Origin: Streptomyces sp. Tue6028
GTDB taxonomy: Bacteria; Actinomycetota; Actinomycetes; Streptomycetales; Streptomycetaceae
Direction of reading: 5' to 3'
Length of the DNA stretch: 60,588 nt
NCBI RefSeq assembly: GCF_002300165.1
Contig: NZ_MLCE01000008.1
Coordinates: 159,679-220,266 of the forward strand
Position numbers and translations under genes: made by a program. Shown here in pieces: positions 1 to 8,075 of the stretch (position 1 is its first letter; every line of letters starts with the position of its first letter). Under the pieces are notes generated by a model. That model worked only from the letters and a program-made list of their open reading frames with translations. It did not search any database and had not been told where the DNA came from.

Positions 1-358
1 GGGCAGTTTCCCTTCGGTCTTGCGTTTCCGACTCTATCAGATCTTTCCGATCCGATTTCCTCGGTGCTTTCCAGGTTCTCGCTTTCGCGTTTCCCTTTCC
101 GGCGACTCCGACTCTATCAGACTCTTTCGTGTCCGATTCCCTGTCGGCGGGTTGTCTTCAGGCCTTTGAGGGCTTTCGCCCAGCGGCCTTTCGACATTCA
201 CTACGTTAACCGATTCCCGCGTCCACTCATAATCGAGTTGCGCGAGTTCGAATTCGGGCATGCAGACACGCCGAATTCGCCCCCGCTGAAGGGGAGTCGT
301 AGGTAGTGGGTTGGCCGCTTCCGGCTGCTGGCTGAACGCCGTACCCGGTTCAAGCGGC
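1..358 (-). promoter_or_regulatory. rRNA operon leader region (16S gene lies beyond the left edge)
   Basis: Read on the minus strand, this stretch has the A-rich, purine-biased character of a Streptomyces rrn leader, unlike the GC-rich coding DNA around it. The 15-mer tctgatagagtcgga occurs twice (complement of 27-41 and 107-121, 80 bp apart); I recall this motif from the leaders just upstream of Streptomyces 16S rRNA genes, and the following gaaacgcaagaccgaaggg also fits. The 16S gene would start to the left of position 1. Open frames here in both directions have no protein-like composition, so I call no gene. Identity rests on recalled similarity, not on a search. Confidence 0.75.
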
Positions 359-365
359 TCGGGCT

Positions 366-394
366 ACATTACGGATCCCCCAGGGACGCGTCAA
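366..394 (-). promoter_or_regulatory. rrn promoter, -35 TTGACG / -10 TAATGT
   Basis: On the minus strand TTGACG (389-394) and TAATGT (366-371) are separated by exactly 17 bp, a near-consensus housekeeping-sigma promoter pointing into the rRNA leader. Transcription would start near 358. The -35 hexamer overlaps the stop codon (391-393) of the glycosylase gene, so the promoter begins inside the 3' end of that gene. Streptomyces rrn operons usually have several promoters; this is the clearest one here. Confidence 0.6.
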
Positions 395-1032
395 GTTGAG
401 CGCCGACGGGGCGTATGGGCCCGATAAGGGCTCACCGTAGGGTCGTTGGCGATCCAGAAGCGCCAAGGGTGGACTCCGCCGTCGCCGGACACACCGGTGC
501 GGGGACCGTTCCGTACCTGGTCGGAGTGGACGGGCGTGCCCGCGCGCAGGGTCAGCGGGGAGCCTTCGGGGCCGCAGGCGTCGGTGCCGTCGAGCGCACG
601 GTCCACCCCGAGGGCCGTGGCGAGGCGCGCCGGCCCTTTGGCCAGTTCCTTGTCATTGCGGGCCGAGATTCGACGTTTGCGCGCCAGGTCGACGCCCTCG
701 GTGATCTCGCCGGCCCGGAGGAGGACGGCGCTGGGCCTGTCACCGGGACCGCACACCAGGTTCATGCAGAACCACATGCCGTAGGTGAAGTAGACGTACA
801 CATGGCCGGGCGGACCGAACATCACTCCGTTGCGGGCCGTGCGGCCGCGATAGGCGTGTGAGCCGGGGTCGTTCGGGCCGTCGTACGCCTCCACCTCCGT
901 GATGCGGAGCTCGATCGGACCGTCCGGGGTGGAGCGCACGAGGATGCGCCCCAGGAGGTCGGGGGCGACGTCCAGTACGGGGCGGTCGAAGAAGTCGCGC
1001 GTGAGAGGCGTACGGTCAGGGGCCACGATCAT
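391..1032 (-). CDS. DNA-3-methyladenine glycosylase (AAG/MPG family)
   Basis: Base-excision repair enzyme of 213 residues that removes alkylated purines such as 3-methyladenine by cleaving the N-glycosidic bond. The family core is intact: EVEAY (E48 matches the catalytic Glu, E125, of human AAG; Y50 is the stacking Tyr), H59 in the following loop, and [13 protein letters not shown] ending at N91. Length is normal for the bacterial family. The ATG at 1032 gives a sensible N terminus. The gene is transcribed in the same direction as the rRNA operon and sits directly upstream of its promoter, so readthrough into the rrn leader is possible. The Spo0M-like gene is divergent on the other side. Confidence 0.93.
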   Translation of the reverse strand: MIVAPDRTPLTRDFFDRPVLDVAPDLLGRILVRSTPDGPIELRITEVEAYDGPNDPGSHAYRGRTARNGVMFGPPGHVYVYFTYGMWFCMNLVCGPGDRPSAVLLRAGEITEGVDLARKRRISARNDKELAKGPARLATALGVDRALDGTDACGPEGSPLTLRAGTPVHSDQVRNGPRTGVSGDGGVHPWRFWIANDPTVSPYRAHTPRRRST

Positions 1033-1241
1033 GGCGTACGAGCGTAGTCCAGGAACCGGGACGGGAGCCGGGAGCGGTCCTGGGCCGGTACGGGCGGATG
1101 CTCGTCGACGGGGTGGTCAGGTGCTCTCCTCCTTGGAAAAGTGTGGGCACGGAACCGGCCGCGGCTGGATCGCGTTTGTAGGGATCAAGGAATCCAGACG
1201 GACATCAGGACGGAACAGGCGTTGCCTGGGGAGGTAGTGAC

Positions 1242-2027
1242 ATGGGGTTCAAGCGGCTGCTCGCGAGCATGGGTGCCGGTGGCGCTTCGGTCGAGACGGT
1301 GCTGACGGAGGCCAACACCGTCCCGGGCGGCGTCGTCCAGGGAGAGGTGCGGATCCAGGGCGGGTCGGTCAACCAGTCCATCGAGGGCCTGTCCGTCGGT
1401 CTGCAGGCCCGGGTCGAGGTCGAGGGCCACGACGACCAGGAGTACAAGCAGGACATCGTCTTCACGAAGGTGCGCCTCGGCGGCGCCTTCGAGCTCCAGG
1501 CCGGCGCGGTGCACGCGGTGCCGTTCGGTCTGGAGATCCCGTGGGAGACGCCGGTCACCATGATCGACGGGCAGAGCCTGCGCGGGATGAACATCGGCGT
1601 GGTGACGGAGCTGGAGATCGCGCGCGCCATCGACTCGGGCGACCTGGACCCGATCAACGTGCACCCGCTGCCGGCGCAGAAGGCGATCCTGGACGCGTTC
1701 ATCCAGCTGGGCTTCCGCTTCAAGACCGCGGACATGGAGCGCGGTCACATCCGGGGGACGCGGCAGAAGCTGCCGTTCTACCAGGAGGTCGAGTTCTACC
1801 CGCCGTCGCAGTACCGCGGTCTGAACCAGGTGGAGTTGAGCTTCGTCGCGGACGAGCACGCGATGGACGTCGTGCTGGAGATGGACAAGAAGCCGGGCCT
1901 CTTCAGCGAGGGCAGCGACTCGTTCCGCTCCTTCCAGGTGGGGCTGCACGACTACCAGAGCACGGACTGGGCGGCCTACCTGAACCAGTGGCTGTCGGAG
2001 GTCGGCAGCAAGCGCAGCTGGTTCTAG
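1242..2027 (+). CDS. Sporulation-control protein Spo0M-like (arrestin fold)
   Basis: A 261-residue protein of the SpoOM family, an arrestin-like beta-sandwich protein known in Bacillus to affect sporulation; its role in Streptomyces is not settled. The N-terminal half carries the family pattern (an amphipathic start [11 protein letters not shown], then a beta-rich region around '[11 protein letters not shown]', then [11 protein letters not shown]), and the C-terminal part ends [10 protein letters not shown]. No signal peptide or membrane helix. A strong ribosome site, ggggagg, precedes the ATG. About 90 bp upstream there is a GGAAC (1151-1155) and CGTT (1173-1176) pair spaced 17 bp, loosely like an ECF sigma-E promoter; this is a weak match. 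The PEBP gene follows by 70 bp on the same strand. Confidence 0.85.
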   Translation: MGFKRLLASMGAGGASVETVLTEANTVPGGVVQGEVRIQGGSVNQSIEGLSVGLQARVEVEGHDDQEYKQDIVFTKVRLGGAFELQAGAVHAVPFGLEIPWETPVTMIDGQSLRGMNIGVVTELEIARAIDSGDLDPINVHPLPAQKAILDAFIQLGFRFKTADMERGHIRGTRQKLPFYQEVEFYPPSQYRGLNQVELSFVADEHAMDVVLEMDKKPGLFSEGSDSFRSFQVGLHDYQSTDWAAYLNQWLSEVGSKRSWF

Positions 2028-2097
2028 GCTCGGGTCGGGAGATTCCGCTTCTGGAACCGCCCGGCAACCAACCAGGAACCGATCAGGAGGTACCGAG

Positions 2098-2631
2098 GTG
2101 ACCGAGCTCAAGCGGCCGCCGCTCCCCCATGACTTCCATCCGCCCGTGCCGGCGTTCACGGTCACGAGCGAGGACGTCGAGCCGGGTGCGACGCTCAAGG
2201 ACGCTCAGGTCCACGCGGCGGGGAACACCTCTCCGCAGCTGCGCTGGGAGGGTTTCCCGCCGGAGACCAAGAGTTTCGCCGTGACCTGCTACGACCCGGA
2301 CGCACCGACGGGGAGCGGGTTCTGGCACTGGGTCCTGTTCGACATCCCGGTGTCGGTCACGGAGCTGCCCACGGGTGCGGGTACCGGCAAGTTCGAGGGC
2401 CTGCCCGAGGGCGCGGTGCACGTGCGCAACGACTACGGCTCGAAGGACTTCGGCGGTGCGGCGCCGCCGTCCGGGGACCCGGCTCACCGGTATGTGTTCA
2501 CGGTCTACGCCGTCGATCAGGAGAAGCTCGGTCCTGACTCGGACGTGTCGCCCGCCGTGGTGGGCTTCAATCTGCGGTTCCACACGCTGGGGCGCGCCCA
2601 GCTGATCGGTGAGTACGCCGCTCCCGCGTGA
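2098..2631 (+). CDS. YbhB/YbcL-family PEBP-like protein (Raf kinase inhibitor-like)
   Basis: A 177-residue phosphatidylethanolamine-binding-protein fold. The ligand-pocket motifs are present: [19 protein letters not shown] near residues 65-83 and [22 protein letters not shown] near 120-141. Bacterial members are cytosolic or periplasmic and their ligand is generally unknown; there is no signal peptide here, so it is probably cytosolic. The GTG start at 2098 is fixed by the ribosome site aggagg at 2085-2090. It may be cotranscribed with the Spo0M-like gene, and it ends before a T-rich terminator at 2673-2716. Confidence 0.9.
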   Translation: MTELKRPPLPHDFHPPVPAFTVTSEDVEPGATLKDAQVHAAGNTSPQLRWEGFPPETKSFAVTCYDPDAPTGSGFWHWVLFDIPVSVTELPTGAGTGKFEGLPEGAVHVRNDYGSKDFGGAAPPSGDPAHRYVFTVYAVDQEKLGPDSDVSPAVVGFNLRFHTLGRAQLIGEYAAPA

Positions 2632-2655
2632 GGCACCTCGCGGTGTCGAAGACTG

Positions 2656-2670
2656 ACGTTCATTGAACGT
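2656..2670. repeat. 15-bp perfect palindrome
   Basis: acgttcattgaacgt is a perfect 7+1+7 inverted repeat just after the PEBP stop codon and immediately before the terminator hairpin. It could be an operator for the downstream HNH gene or an accessory part of the terminator; the sequence alone does not decide. Confidence 0.5.
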
Positions 2671-2672
2671 TT

Positions 2673-2716
2673 GCCCGCCTCTGGTCTTGGAAGTGATCAG
2701 GGGCGGGCATTTTTTA
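2673..2716 (+). terminator. Rho-independent terminator after the PEBP gene
   Basis: A GC-rich stem (gcccgcctct pairing with aggggcgggc, allowing G-T pairs) is followed by attttttatt. A true T run is rare in this GC-rich genome, which makes it a good intrinsic terminator for the Spo0M/PEBP unit. Confidence 0.8.
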
Positions 2717-2800
2717 TTGCGTTGTCCATCTCGGCGTGCCCGGCCAGAGTTGATCCAGCCCGCCAGGGGGGTGGGCCGGTGCGCACAGGAGGTGGGCTGG

Positions 2801-3307
2801 ATGCGGGACACGCTGGTACTCAACGCGAGCTTTGAGCCGCTGTCGACGGTGACGTTGAACCGAGCCGTCGTTCTGGTGCTGCAGGACAAGGCGGTCGTCG
2901 AGCAGGCCCACCCCGAGCTGCGCATGCGCGGAGCCGACCTGGACATACCCGTGCCCCGGGTGATCAGGCTCTGCCGCTACGTCCGGGTGCCCTTCCGAAG
3001 ACAAGCCCCGTGGTCGAGGCGGGGTGTGCTGGTCCGGGACCGGCACAGGTGCGCGTACTGCGGGCACCGGGCGACGACCGTGGACCACGTGGTGCCGCGG
3101 GCGCAGGGTGGCCAGGACTCGTGGCTGAACACGGTCGCCTCGTGTGCGGTGGACAATCACCGCAAGGCGGACCGTACGCCGGAGCAGGCGGGCATGCCGC
3201 TGCTGCGGCAGCCGTTCGAGCCGACGCCGGCGGACGCGATGCTGCTGGCGCTCGGGCAGGACGACTTCGACGCACTGCCCCAGTGGCTGGTGCAGCCGGC
3301 CGCCTGA
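2801..3307 (+). CDS. HNH endonuclease family protein
   Basis: A 168-residue protein with an HNH nuclease module at residues 81-121: a zinc-binding CAYC (C84, C87), the DH pair (D95, H96), N110, and a final CAVDNH (C115, N119, H120). The N-terminal 75 residues (LNASFEPLSTV...) are the conserved domain seen in the actinobacterial 'HNH endonuclease' group that begins close to this Met. I chose the ATG at 2801 because aggaggtgggctgg lies just before it; a frame open from 2663 adds residues overlapping the terminator without protein character. Biological role unknown; such standalone HNH genes are conserved in Streptomyces and may not be mobile. Confidence 0.88.
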   Translation: MRDTLVLNASFEPLSTVTLNRAVVLVLQDKAVVEQAHPELRMRGADLDIPVPRVIRLCRYVRVPFRRQAPWSRRGVLVRDRHRCAYCGHRATTVDHVVPRAQGGQDSWLNTVASCAVDNHRKADRTPEQAGMPLLRQPFEPTPADAMLLALGQDDFDALPQWLVQPAA

Positions 3308-3330
3308 TCCGTGCGGCGCGGCCCGTGGCC

Positions 3331-3385
3331 GCATACGGCGATGGGGCCCACCTCCCTCGTGGAGGTGGGCCCCATCGCCGTATGC
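3331..3385. terminator. Bidirectional terminator, perfect 25-bp stem
   Basis: Positions 3331-3355 and 3361-3385 are perfect reverse complements (25 bp) with a 5-nt loop. It lies between the convergent HNH (+) and SPFH (-) genes, 23 bp from one stop codon and 7 bp from the other, so it should end both transcripts. Confidence 0.85.
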
Positions 3386-3392
3386 GGAGGGG

Positions 3393-4352
3393 TCAGTCGG
3401 TGATGGACGGCTTCTCGCGGCGCTCCGTGCCGCCGCCGGAGCCGCCCGGCGTGCCGCCGTTGCCCGAACCGCCGCCCATGGCACCGAAGTTGCCCATGGC
3501 GCCGCTGAGTCCCTTGAGGGCGTCGCCGATCTCGCTGGGCACGATCCAGAGCTTGTTGGCGTCGCCTTCGGCGATCTTCGGGAGCATCTGGAGGTACTGG
3601 TAGGAGAGGAGCTTCTGGTCCGGGTCTCCGGCGTGGATCGCCTCGAAGACCGTACGGACGGCCTGGGCCTCGCCCTCGGCGCGCAGTGCGGCGGCCTTGG
3701 CCTCACCTTCGGCGCGCAGGATCGCGGACTGCTTCTCACCTTCCGCGGTGAGGATCTGGGACTGCCGGATGCCTTCGGCGGTGAGGATCGCGGCGCGCTT
3801 GTCACGGTCGGCGCGCATCTGCTTCTCCATCGAGTCCTGGATGGAGGTGGGCGGCTCGATGGCCTTGAGCTCGACGCGGTTGACGCGGATGCCCCACTTG
3901 CCGGTGGCCTCGTCGAGGACGCCGCGCAGGGCCGCGTTGATCTCCTCGCGGGAGGTCAGCGTGCGCTCCAGGTCCATGCCGCCGATGATGTTGCGCAACG
4001 TGGTGACGGTGAGCTGCTCGATCGCCTGGATGTAGCTGGCGACCTCGTACGTCGCGGCCCGGGCGTCGGTGACCTGGTAGTAGATGACGGTGTCGATGTT
4101 GACGACCAGGTTGTCCTGGGTGATCACCGGCTGCGGCGGGAACGGCACGACCTGTTCTCGCAGGTCGATGCGGTTGCGGATGGAGTCGATGAACGGGACG
4201 ACGATGTTCAGGCCGGCGTTCAGTGTGCGTGTGTAGCGGCCGAAGCGCTCGACGATGGCGGCGCTCGCCTGTGGGATGACCTGGATGGTCTTGATCAGGG
4301 CGATGAAGACCAGCACCACCAGAATGATCAGGACGATGATGATCGGTTCCAT
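3393..4352 (-). CDS. SPFH/Band 7 (stomatin/prohibitin-like) membrane protein
   Basis: A 319-residue slipin of the QmcA/paraslipin type that scaffolds membrane microdomains. Residues 2-24 form one N-terminal membrane helix (IIIVLIILVVLVFIALI), followed by the SPFH domain (ERFGRYTRTLNAGLNIVVPF) and a long Ala/Glu/Arg coiled coil with repeated TAEGxxQS/RAEGEAKA units around residues 180-240, used for oligomerisation. The tail is Gly-rich and low in complexity. It is followed upstream on the same strand by an NfeD gene, the standard partner of slipins; the two are 131 bp apart. No protease residues are visible. Confidence 0.92.
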   Translation of the reverse strand: MEPIIIVLIILVVLVFIALIKTIQVIPQASAAIVERFGRYTRTLNAGLNIVVPFIDSIRNRIDLREQVVPFPPQPVITQDNLVVNIDTVIYYQVTDARAATYEVASYIQAIEQLTVTTLRNIIGGMDLERTLTSREEINAALRGVLDEATGKWGIRVNRVELKAIEPPTSIQDSMEKQMRADRDKRAAILTAEGIRQSQILTAEGEKQSAILRAEGEAKAAALRAEGEAQAVRTVFEAIHAGDPDQKLLSYQYLQMLPKIAEGDANKLWIVPSEIGDALKGLSGAMGNFGAMGGGSGNGGTPGGSGGGTERREKPSITD

Positions 4353-4483
4353 CGTTGCTCCCCGTACCCTTCTCCGCCTCGGTGATTCCGAAAGATCTTA
4401 TGGTTGTTGAAGATCTTGCTGGACGAGTCTGACAGACCGCCGTCTGCCACGTGGGGCGTTCGGTTCACTTGCGTCGTACGAGG

Positions 4484-4918
4484 TCACATGATGATCGCCG
4501 TAGCTCCTTCGATGTCCACGACGTCCACTTCCTGGCCTACCTCGTAGGACTGTCCGGCGTCGAGGGCGCGTGCGGACCAGATCTCCCCGGCGAGCTTGAT
4601 CCTGCCACCGCCGGAGCCGTCGATCCGCTCCATGACGACGGCCTGTTTCCCCTTCAATGCTTCCACGCCCGTGGCCAGTTGAGGCTGCTGGGCACGGTGC
4701 CGGGCCGCGATGGGCCGCACCACGGAGATGAGGGCGACCGAGACGACGGCGAAGACGAGGACCTGGACGACGACACCGCCGCCGAGGCCGGACGCAGCCG
4801 CGGCGGCGACTGCGCCCACGGCGAGCATGCCGAACTCCGGCATCGCGGTCACGACCAGCGGGATGCCGAGTCCGGCCGCGGCGACCAGCCACCACACCCA
4901 TGCGTTGATGTCGTTCAC
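4484..4918 (-). CDS. NfeD family membrane protein
   Basis: A short NfeD (144 residues) lacking the N-terminal ClpP-like serine protease of long NfeD proteins. Membrane helices cover about residues 7-25, 28-48 and 51-68, followed by the C-terminal OB-fold (LKGKQAVVMERIDGSGGGRIKLAGEIWSARAL...VDVVDIEGATAII). NfeD partners of slipins are thought to act in membrane-raft organisation. It is the upstream gene of the SPFH pair. The spacer to the SPFH gene holds a 7-bp inverted repeat, aagatct/agatctt (4392-4417), with a 12-nt loop and a CAGAC-cgcc-GTCTG mini-hairpin, which might modulate expression between the two genes. Confidence 0.9.
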   Translation of the reverse strand: MNDINAWVWWLVAAAGLGIPLVVTAMPEFGMLAVGAVAAAAASGLGGGVVVQVLVFAVVSVALISVVRPIAARHRAQQPQLATGVEALKGKQAVVMERIDGSGGGRIKLAGEIWSARALDAGQSYEVGQEVDVVDIEGATAIIM

Positions 4919-5015
4919 ACGGTCATGGTAGGACCGCGTGCCCTCGGCGGACAGGGCGCACGATCAACCGGGACACGCGGCCCACGGGGCGCGTCCGAGT
5001 GCTCGGGTCGGGTGC

Positions 5016-5807
5016 TCAGGCCATCGGGAGGCCCTGCGCCGTCCAGCGCTCGCCGACCTGCTCGACGACGAGCGGGAGTCCGAAGCAGAGCGAGAGGTTG
5101 CGCGAGGTGAGTTCGAGCTCCAGCGGACCGGCGGCGAGGACCTTGCCCTGACGGATCATCAGGACGTGGGTGAAGCCGGGCGCGATCTCCTCGACGTGGT
5201 GGGTGACCATGATCATGGAGGGGGCGATCGGGTCGCGGGCGAGGCGGCCGAGGCGGCGTACGAGGTCCTCACGGCCGCCCAGGTCGAGGCCCGCGGCAGG
5301 CTCGTCGAGCAGCAGCAGCTCGGGGTCGGTCATCAGGGCGCGGGCGATCAGGGTGCGCTTGCGCTCGCCCTCGGAGAGCGTGCCGAACCTGCGGTCCAGG
5401 TAGTCGCTCATGCCGAGCCGGTCGAGGAAGGCGCGGGCGCGCTGCTCGTCGACGTCCTCGTAGTCCTCGTGCCAGCCGGCGGTCATGCCGTAGGCGGCGG
5501 TCAGCACGGTCTGCAGGACGGTCTGACGCTTGGGGAGCTTCTCCGCCATGGCGATGCCGGCCACGCCGATGCGCGGGCGCAGTTCGAAGACGTCGACCTT
5601 CCCGAGGGTCTCGCCGAGGATGGTGGCGGTGCCCTGGCTGGGGAAGAGGTAGCTGGAGGCGACGTTCAGAAGGGTCGTCTTTCCGGCGCCGTTCGGGCCG
5701 AGGATGACCCAGCGCTCGCCCTCCTTGACCGACCAGGAGACCTGGTCCACCAGAGCCCGGCCCTCGCGGACCACGGACACGTCCTCCAGCTCCAGTACAT
5801 CGCTCAT
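5016..5807 (-). CDS. ABC transporter ATP-binding protein
   Basis: A 263-residue single ABC ATPase. Walker A GPNGAGKTT, signature LSEGERKR, Walker B ELLLLDEP and the switch histidine THH are all present. No permease is adjacent; the family resembles the YlmA/ModF-like stand-alone ATPases, whose partner is unknown. The frame is open up to 5900, but I start at MSDVLELEDV (5807) because gggaga stands 9-14 nt upstream and the residues before it look non-coding. It is divergent from the hypothetical gene at 5929, leaving a short shared promoter region. Confidence 0.88.
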   Translation of the reverse strand: MSDVLELEDVSVVREGRALVDQVSWSVKEGERWVILGPNGAGKTTLLNVASSYLFPSQGTATILGETLGKVDVFELRPRIGVAGIAMAEKLPKRQTVLQTVLTAAYGMTAGWHEDYEDVDEQRARAFLDRLGMSDYLDRRFGTLSEGERKRTLIARALMTDPELLLLDEPAAGLDLGGREDLVRRLGRLARDPIAPSMIMVTHHVEEIAPGFTHVLMIRQGKVLAAGPLELELTSRNLSLCFGLPLVVEQVGERWTAQGLPMA

Positions 5808-5928
5808 GAGCGCGTTGTCTCCCATTGCAGTCTCGGCCGTCGCTGACGTCTGTCGACGCAGCCCCCAGGGAAAACCTACGCCACCGGTCGGCCGCTCCAA
5901 TCCATCGGTCGGTCCTTAGGGTGGAGGC

Positions 5929-6717
5929 ATGCTCTCGGAACCACGCTCAGGACGACTGGCCGCATGGGGAAATGCCCTTTTGGCCGGACTTGTTTCACCG
6001 GACGACGCGGTGCTCGCCGTCGTCGGGGAGGACGCCGTGCACCGGGTCGAGGGGCTGCCCGGCGAGTCCGGGCCGGTGGGCCTGACGCTCGCCCTCGGAC
6101 GGCTCCGCGCGCTCGGCGTGACGGGACTGCGGGTCGCGCTGCCGGCGCCGGGCCATCCGCTCGGGCTGAGCGGTCCGCCGGAGTTCAACGCGCGCGCCCT
6201 CGACGCCGAGGAGGCCATCGTCTGTCACGGCGCGGCGCTCGGGCTCGTGCCCGAGGTGTACGAGGCCGGGCCCGAAGGCGATGTGCACGTCGAGGTCCTC
6301 TGGCACTGTCTCGCCGTGCGGGAGGCGCCGCCCGCCGACGTGCCGTCCCTCGGCGAGGCGGAGCGGGAGCTGGCGGAGGCGCTGCGCGAGGCGACCGAGG
6401 TGTTGTCGCGGCTGGACGTGGCCGGGTCGGGGCCGGTCGCGGAGGCGGCGATCGACGCGTACCGGGCGCGTGCCGAGCGTGGTCGCGAAGTGCTCGCTCC
6501 CGGTTATCCGCCGCGCGCCGTGCGCGTGCTGGAGCTCGCCCAGCGGGTGGGGCTGCTGATCTCCGTCGCCTACGAGAACGGCCACGGCGGAGCGGTGAGC
6601 GCCTCGGAGATCGGCGCACGCTCCCTCGCGCTGCGCCCGGTGGAGCGGACGGCCCGACGGGCGCAGGTGGCCGCGTACAACGCCTTCGTGGAGGAGCGGG
6701 AGCGGGGGGCTCGGTGA
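5929..6717 (+). CDS. Conserved hypothetical protein (actinobacterial)
   Basis: A 262-residue cytosolic protein without a recognised domain. It is Ala/Glu/Arg-rich with predicted helices; the N-terminal third (LLAGLVSPDDAVLAVVGEDAVHRVE) looks like an alpha/beta fold and the rest helical. No membrane segment, cysteine pair or nucleotide motif is visible. Codon use is typical coding Streptomyces (strong third-position GC). ggtggaggc just before the ATG supports the start. I recall similar proteins between an ABC ATPase and chpE in other streptomycetes; function unknown. Confidence 0.75.
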   Translation: MLSEPRSGRLAAWGNALLAGLVSPDDAVLAVVGEDAVHRVEGLPGESGPVGLTLALGRLRALGVTGLRVALPAPGHPLGLSGPPEFNARALDAEEAIVCHGAALGLVPEVYEAGPEGDVHVEVLWHCLAVREAPPADVPSLGEAERELAEALREATEVLSRLDVAGSGPVAEAAIDAYRARAERGREVLAPGYPPRAVRVLELAQRVGLLISVAYENGHGGAVSASEIGARSLALRPVERTARRAQVAAYNAFVEERERGAR

Positions 6718-7141
6718 GCGTCCTGGGGGCGGCGCGGGGGGCCTGCCCGCCGGGGTGAGCGGGAGACTCCGGGGGCTCGGTGCGCGGCACCGAACCGGAG
6801 CAGTGCGGGGGCGGTGAGCGGGCCCGAGCCGGAGGTGCCGGGGGGCCTGCAGCGGGCCCGGGGGCTGTGCGGGGTCCGGGCGGGCTGGGGGCCCGAGCGG
6901 CCCCGCTGCGCAGGGCACGGCCCGGGTTCCCGAGTCGCGCCCCCGCGCGAAGGGAGCCCCGGGGACACGGAAGGAGCCTGCGCCGCGCGGGAGCGCTCAC
7001 ATCGCGCGGGACAGGAGCGTGCACGGTCCGGGAGCGCTCATGCCCCCGCGCAGCGGCGTGCGCGGCGCGCGAACGCCCACGGCCCGCGGGACGCCGGGGC
7101 CGACGCTCCCGGCCCGGCGGGCCGGCGCTCCCGGGCATGCG
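6718..7141. other. Gene-free GC-rich stretch with small repeats
   Basis: No frame here has convincing codon bias, although the extreme GC leaves several frames open on both strands. It holds a hairpin cggtgc-gcg-gcaccg at 6778-6792, probably the end of the upstream gene's transcript, and the 12-mer cgggagcgctca twice (6988-6999 and 7029-7040), each containing the palindrome gagcgctc. I see no RNA gene. Confidence 0.5.
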
Positions 7142-7174
7142 AAGGGCCCCGCGCGCTTCCGGCGCGGGGCCCTT
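7142..7174 (-). terminator. Terminator of the first chaplin gene
   Basis: aagggccccgcgc (7142-7154) and gcgcggggccctt (7162-7174) form a perfect 13-bp stem with a 7-nt loop, 15 bp beyond the chaplin stop codon. Confidence 0.8.
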
Positions 7175-7188
7175 GGCGACCGTACGGA

Positions 7189-7428
7189 TCAGTCGTTGAC
7201 GGCCTGGTTGCCGAAGGCCGGGTTCAGGAGACCGATGACGTTCACGCTGTCGCCGGACACGTTCACGGGGACGTGGACGGGGACCTGCACGGTGTTGCCC
7301 GAGGCGACGCCCGGGGACTGCGCGGCAGCGCCTTCGGCACCCGAGTCGGCGACGGCGGCACCGGCCGAGGCGCCCGCGGCGATCCCGGCGATGGTGAGGG
7401 CCAGGGCTGCCTTCTTGGCGATCTTCAT
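7189..7428 (-). CDS. Short chaplin without cysteine (second chaplin)
   Basis: A 79-residue secreted protein: a Sec signal peptide (MKIAKKAALALTIAGIAAG, cleavage near ASA/AVADS around residue 27), then one chaplin domain with the SGNxVQVPVHVPVNxxG and VNVIGLLNPAFGNQ signatures. Chaplins assemble into amyloid-like surface films that let aerial hyphae break the water surface. Most short chaplins have two conserved cysteines; this one has none, like ChpE, and ends NQAVND. A very strong ribosome site (ggagga) precedes the ATG. It lies 195 bp downstream of a ChpE orthologue on the same strand, each with its own terminator, so it is probably a tandem duplicate that has diverged. Confidence 0.9.
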   Translation of the reverse strand: MKIAKKAALALTIAGIAAGASAGAAVADSGAEGAAAQSPGVASGNTVQVPVHVPVNVSGDSVNVIGLLNPAFGNQAVND

Positions 7429-7567
7429 AAAAAACGTTCCTCCTGCGTTCGCTTATCCGACCCGGCCGAGGGTCGTACGCTGAGCAACGCGAGGACGCCC
7501 GACGCGGCACGGGATGCCGCGACGAAAGGCCCGATCGGGCCAGTCAACTGATCAGTCGACAACCTGA

Positions 7568-7597
7568 CCGGCCTCCCAGGGAACCCTGGAAGGCCGG
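7568..7597 (-). terminator. Terminator of chpE
   Basis: ccggcctcccaggg and ccctggaaggccgg pair over 14 bp (one G-T pair) with a 2-nt loop, 26 bp past the chpE stop codon. Confidence 0.75.
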
Positions 7598-7623
7598 TGG
7601 TCACGAACGGTCCGGTGCGGGCC

Positions 7624-7869
7624 TCAGTGGTTGATACCGAGGTTGCCGAAGGCCGGGTTCAGGGCGCCGATCACGTTCACCGTGTTGCCGACCGCGTTCA
7701 CCGGGACGTGCACCGGGACCTGGACGAGGTTGCCCGAGACGACACCCGGGGAGCCCGCGGCCTTGCCGCCCGCCCACGCACCGTCGGTGGCGGAGGCCAT
7801 GCCGGCTCCCGCGGCGACCAGGCCGCCGGCCACCATCGCGACTGCCGTGGCCTTCTTCAGGTTCTTCAC
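7624..7869 (-). CDS. chpE: Chaplin ChpE
   Basis: An 81-residue chaplin matching what I remember of S. coelicolor ChpE, including the start MKNLKKATAVAMVAGGL and the end NPAFGNLGINH. Signal peptide to about residue 28 (GMASA/TDG), then a single chaplin domain (SGNLVQVPVHVPVNAVGN, VNVIGALNPAFGN). No cysteine, the hallmark of ChpE among chaplins. Secreted and assembled on the cell wall/air interface. GTG start at 7869 with aggagggg just upstream. The two-component gene pair lies about 200 bp upstream on the same strand but is separated by an intergenic region likely to hold the chpE promoter. Confidence 0.93.
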   Translation of the reverse strand: MKNLKKATAVAMVAGGLVAAGAGMASATDGAWAGGKAAGSPGVVSGNLVQVPVHVPVNAVGNTVNVIGALNPAFGNLGINH

Positions 7870-8075
7870 TTCTTCAACCCCTCCTGGCGATCACCGCGGC
7901 GGGTCGCCGCGGCACGCACTGGAGAACGGCGGAGATCCACGGAGGATGCGCCATTCGGGGGACATACACACGACGGTATGAATCTCATCCCGGAGCGGAA
8001 CCCTCCGAATTGCCGGGCACCGACCGACCGGGGAGGTGCGCCGGAGCGCTCTCTCCCTGGTGACCGGCCCAGGCC

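Noticed and set aside
37..306. Open frames of 74 and 80 codons on opposite strands
   Set aside because: They sit in the rrn leader, have no protein-like composition and no ribosome site; the pattern fits leader RNA.
6780..7551. Several long plus-strand frames
   Set aside because: They run antisense through the chaplin gene, are rich in Arg/Gly/Ala, and lack a ribosome site; no coding bias.
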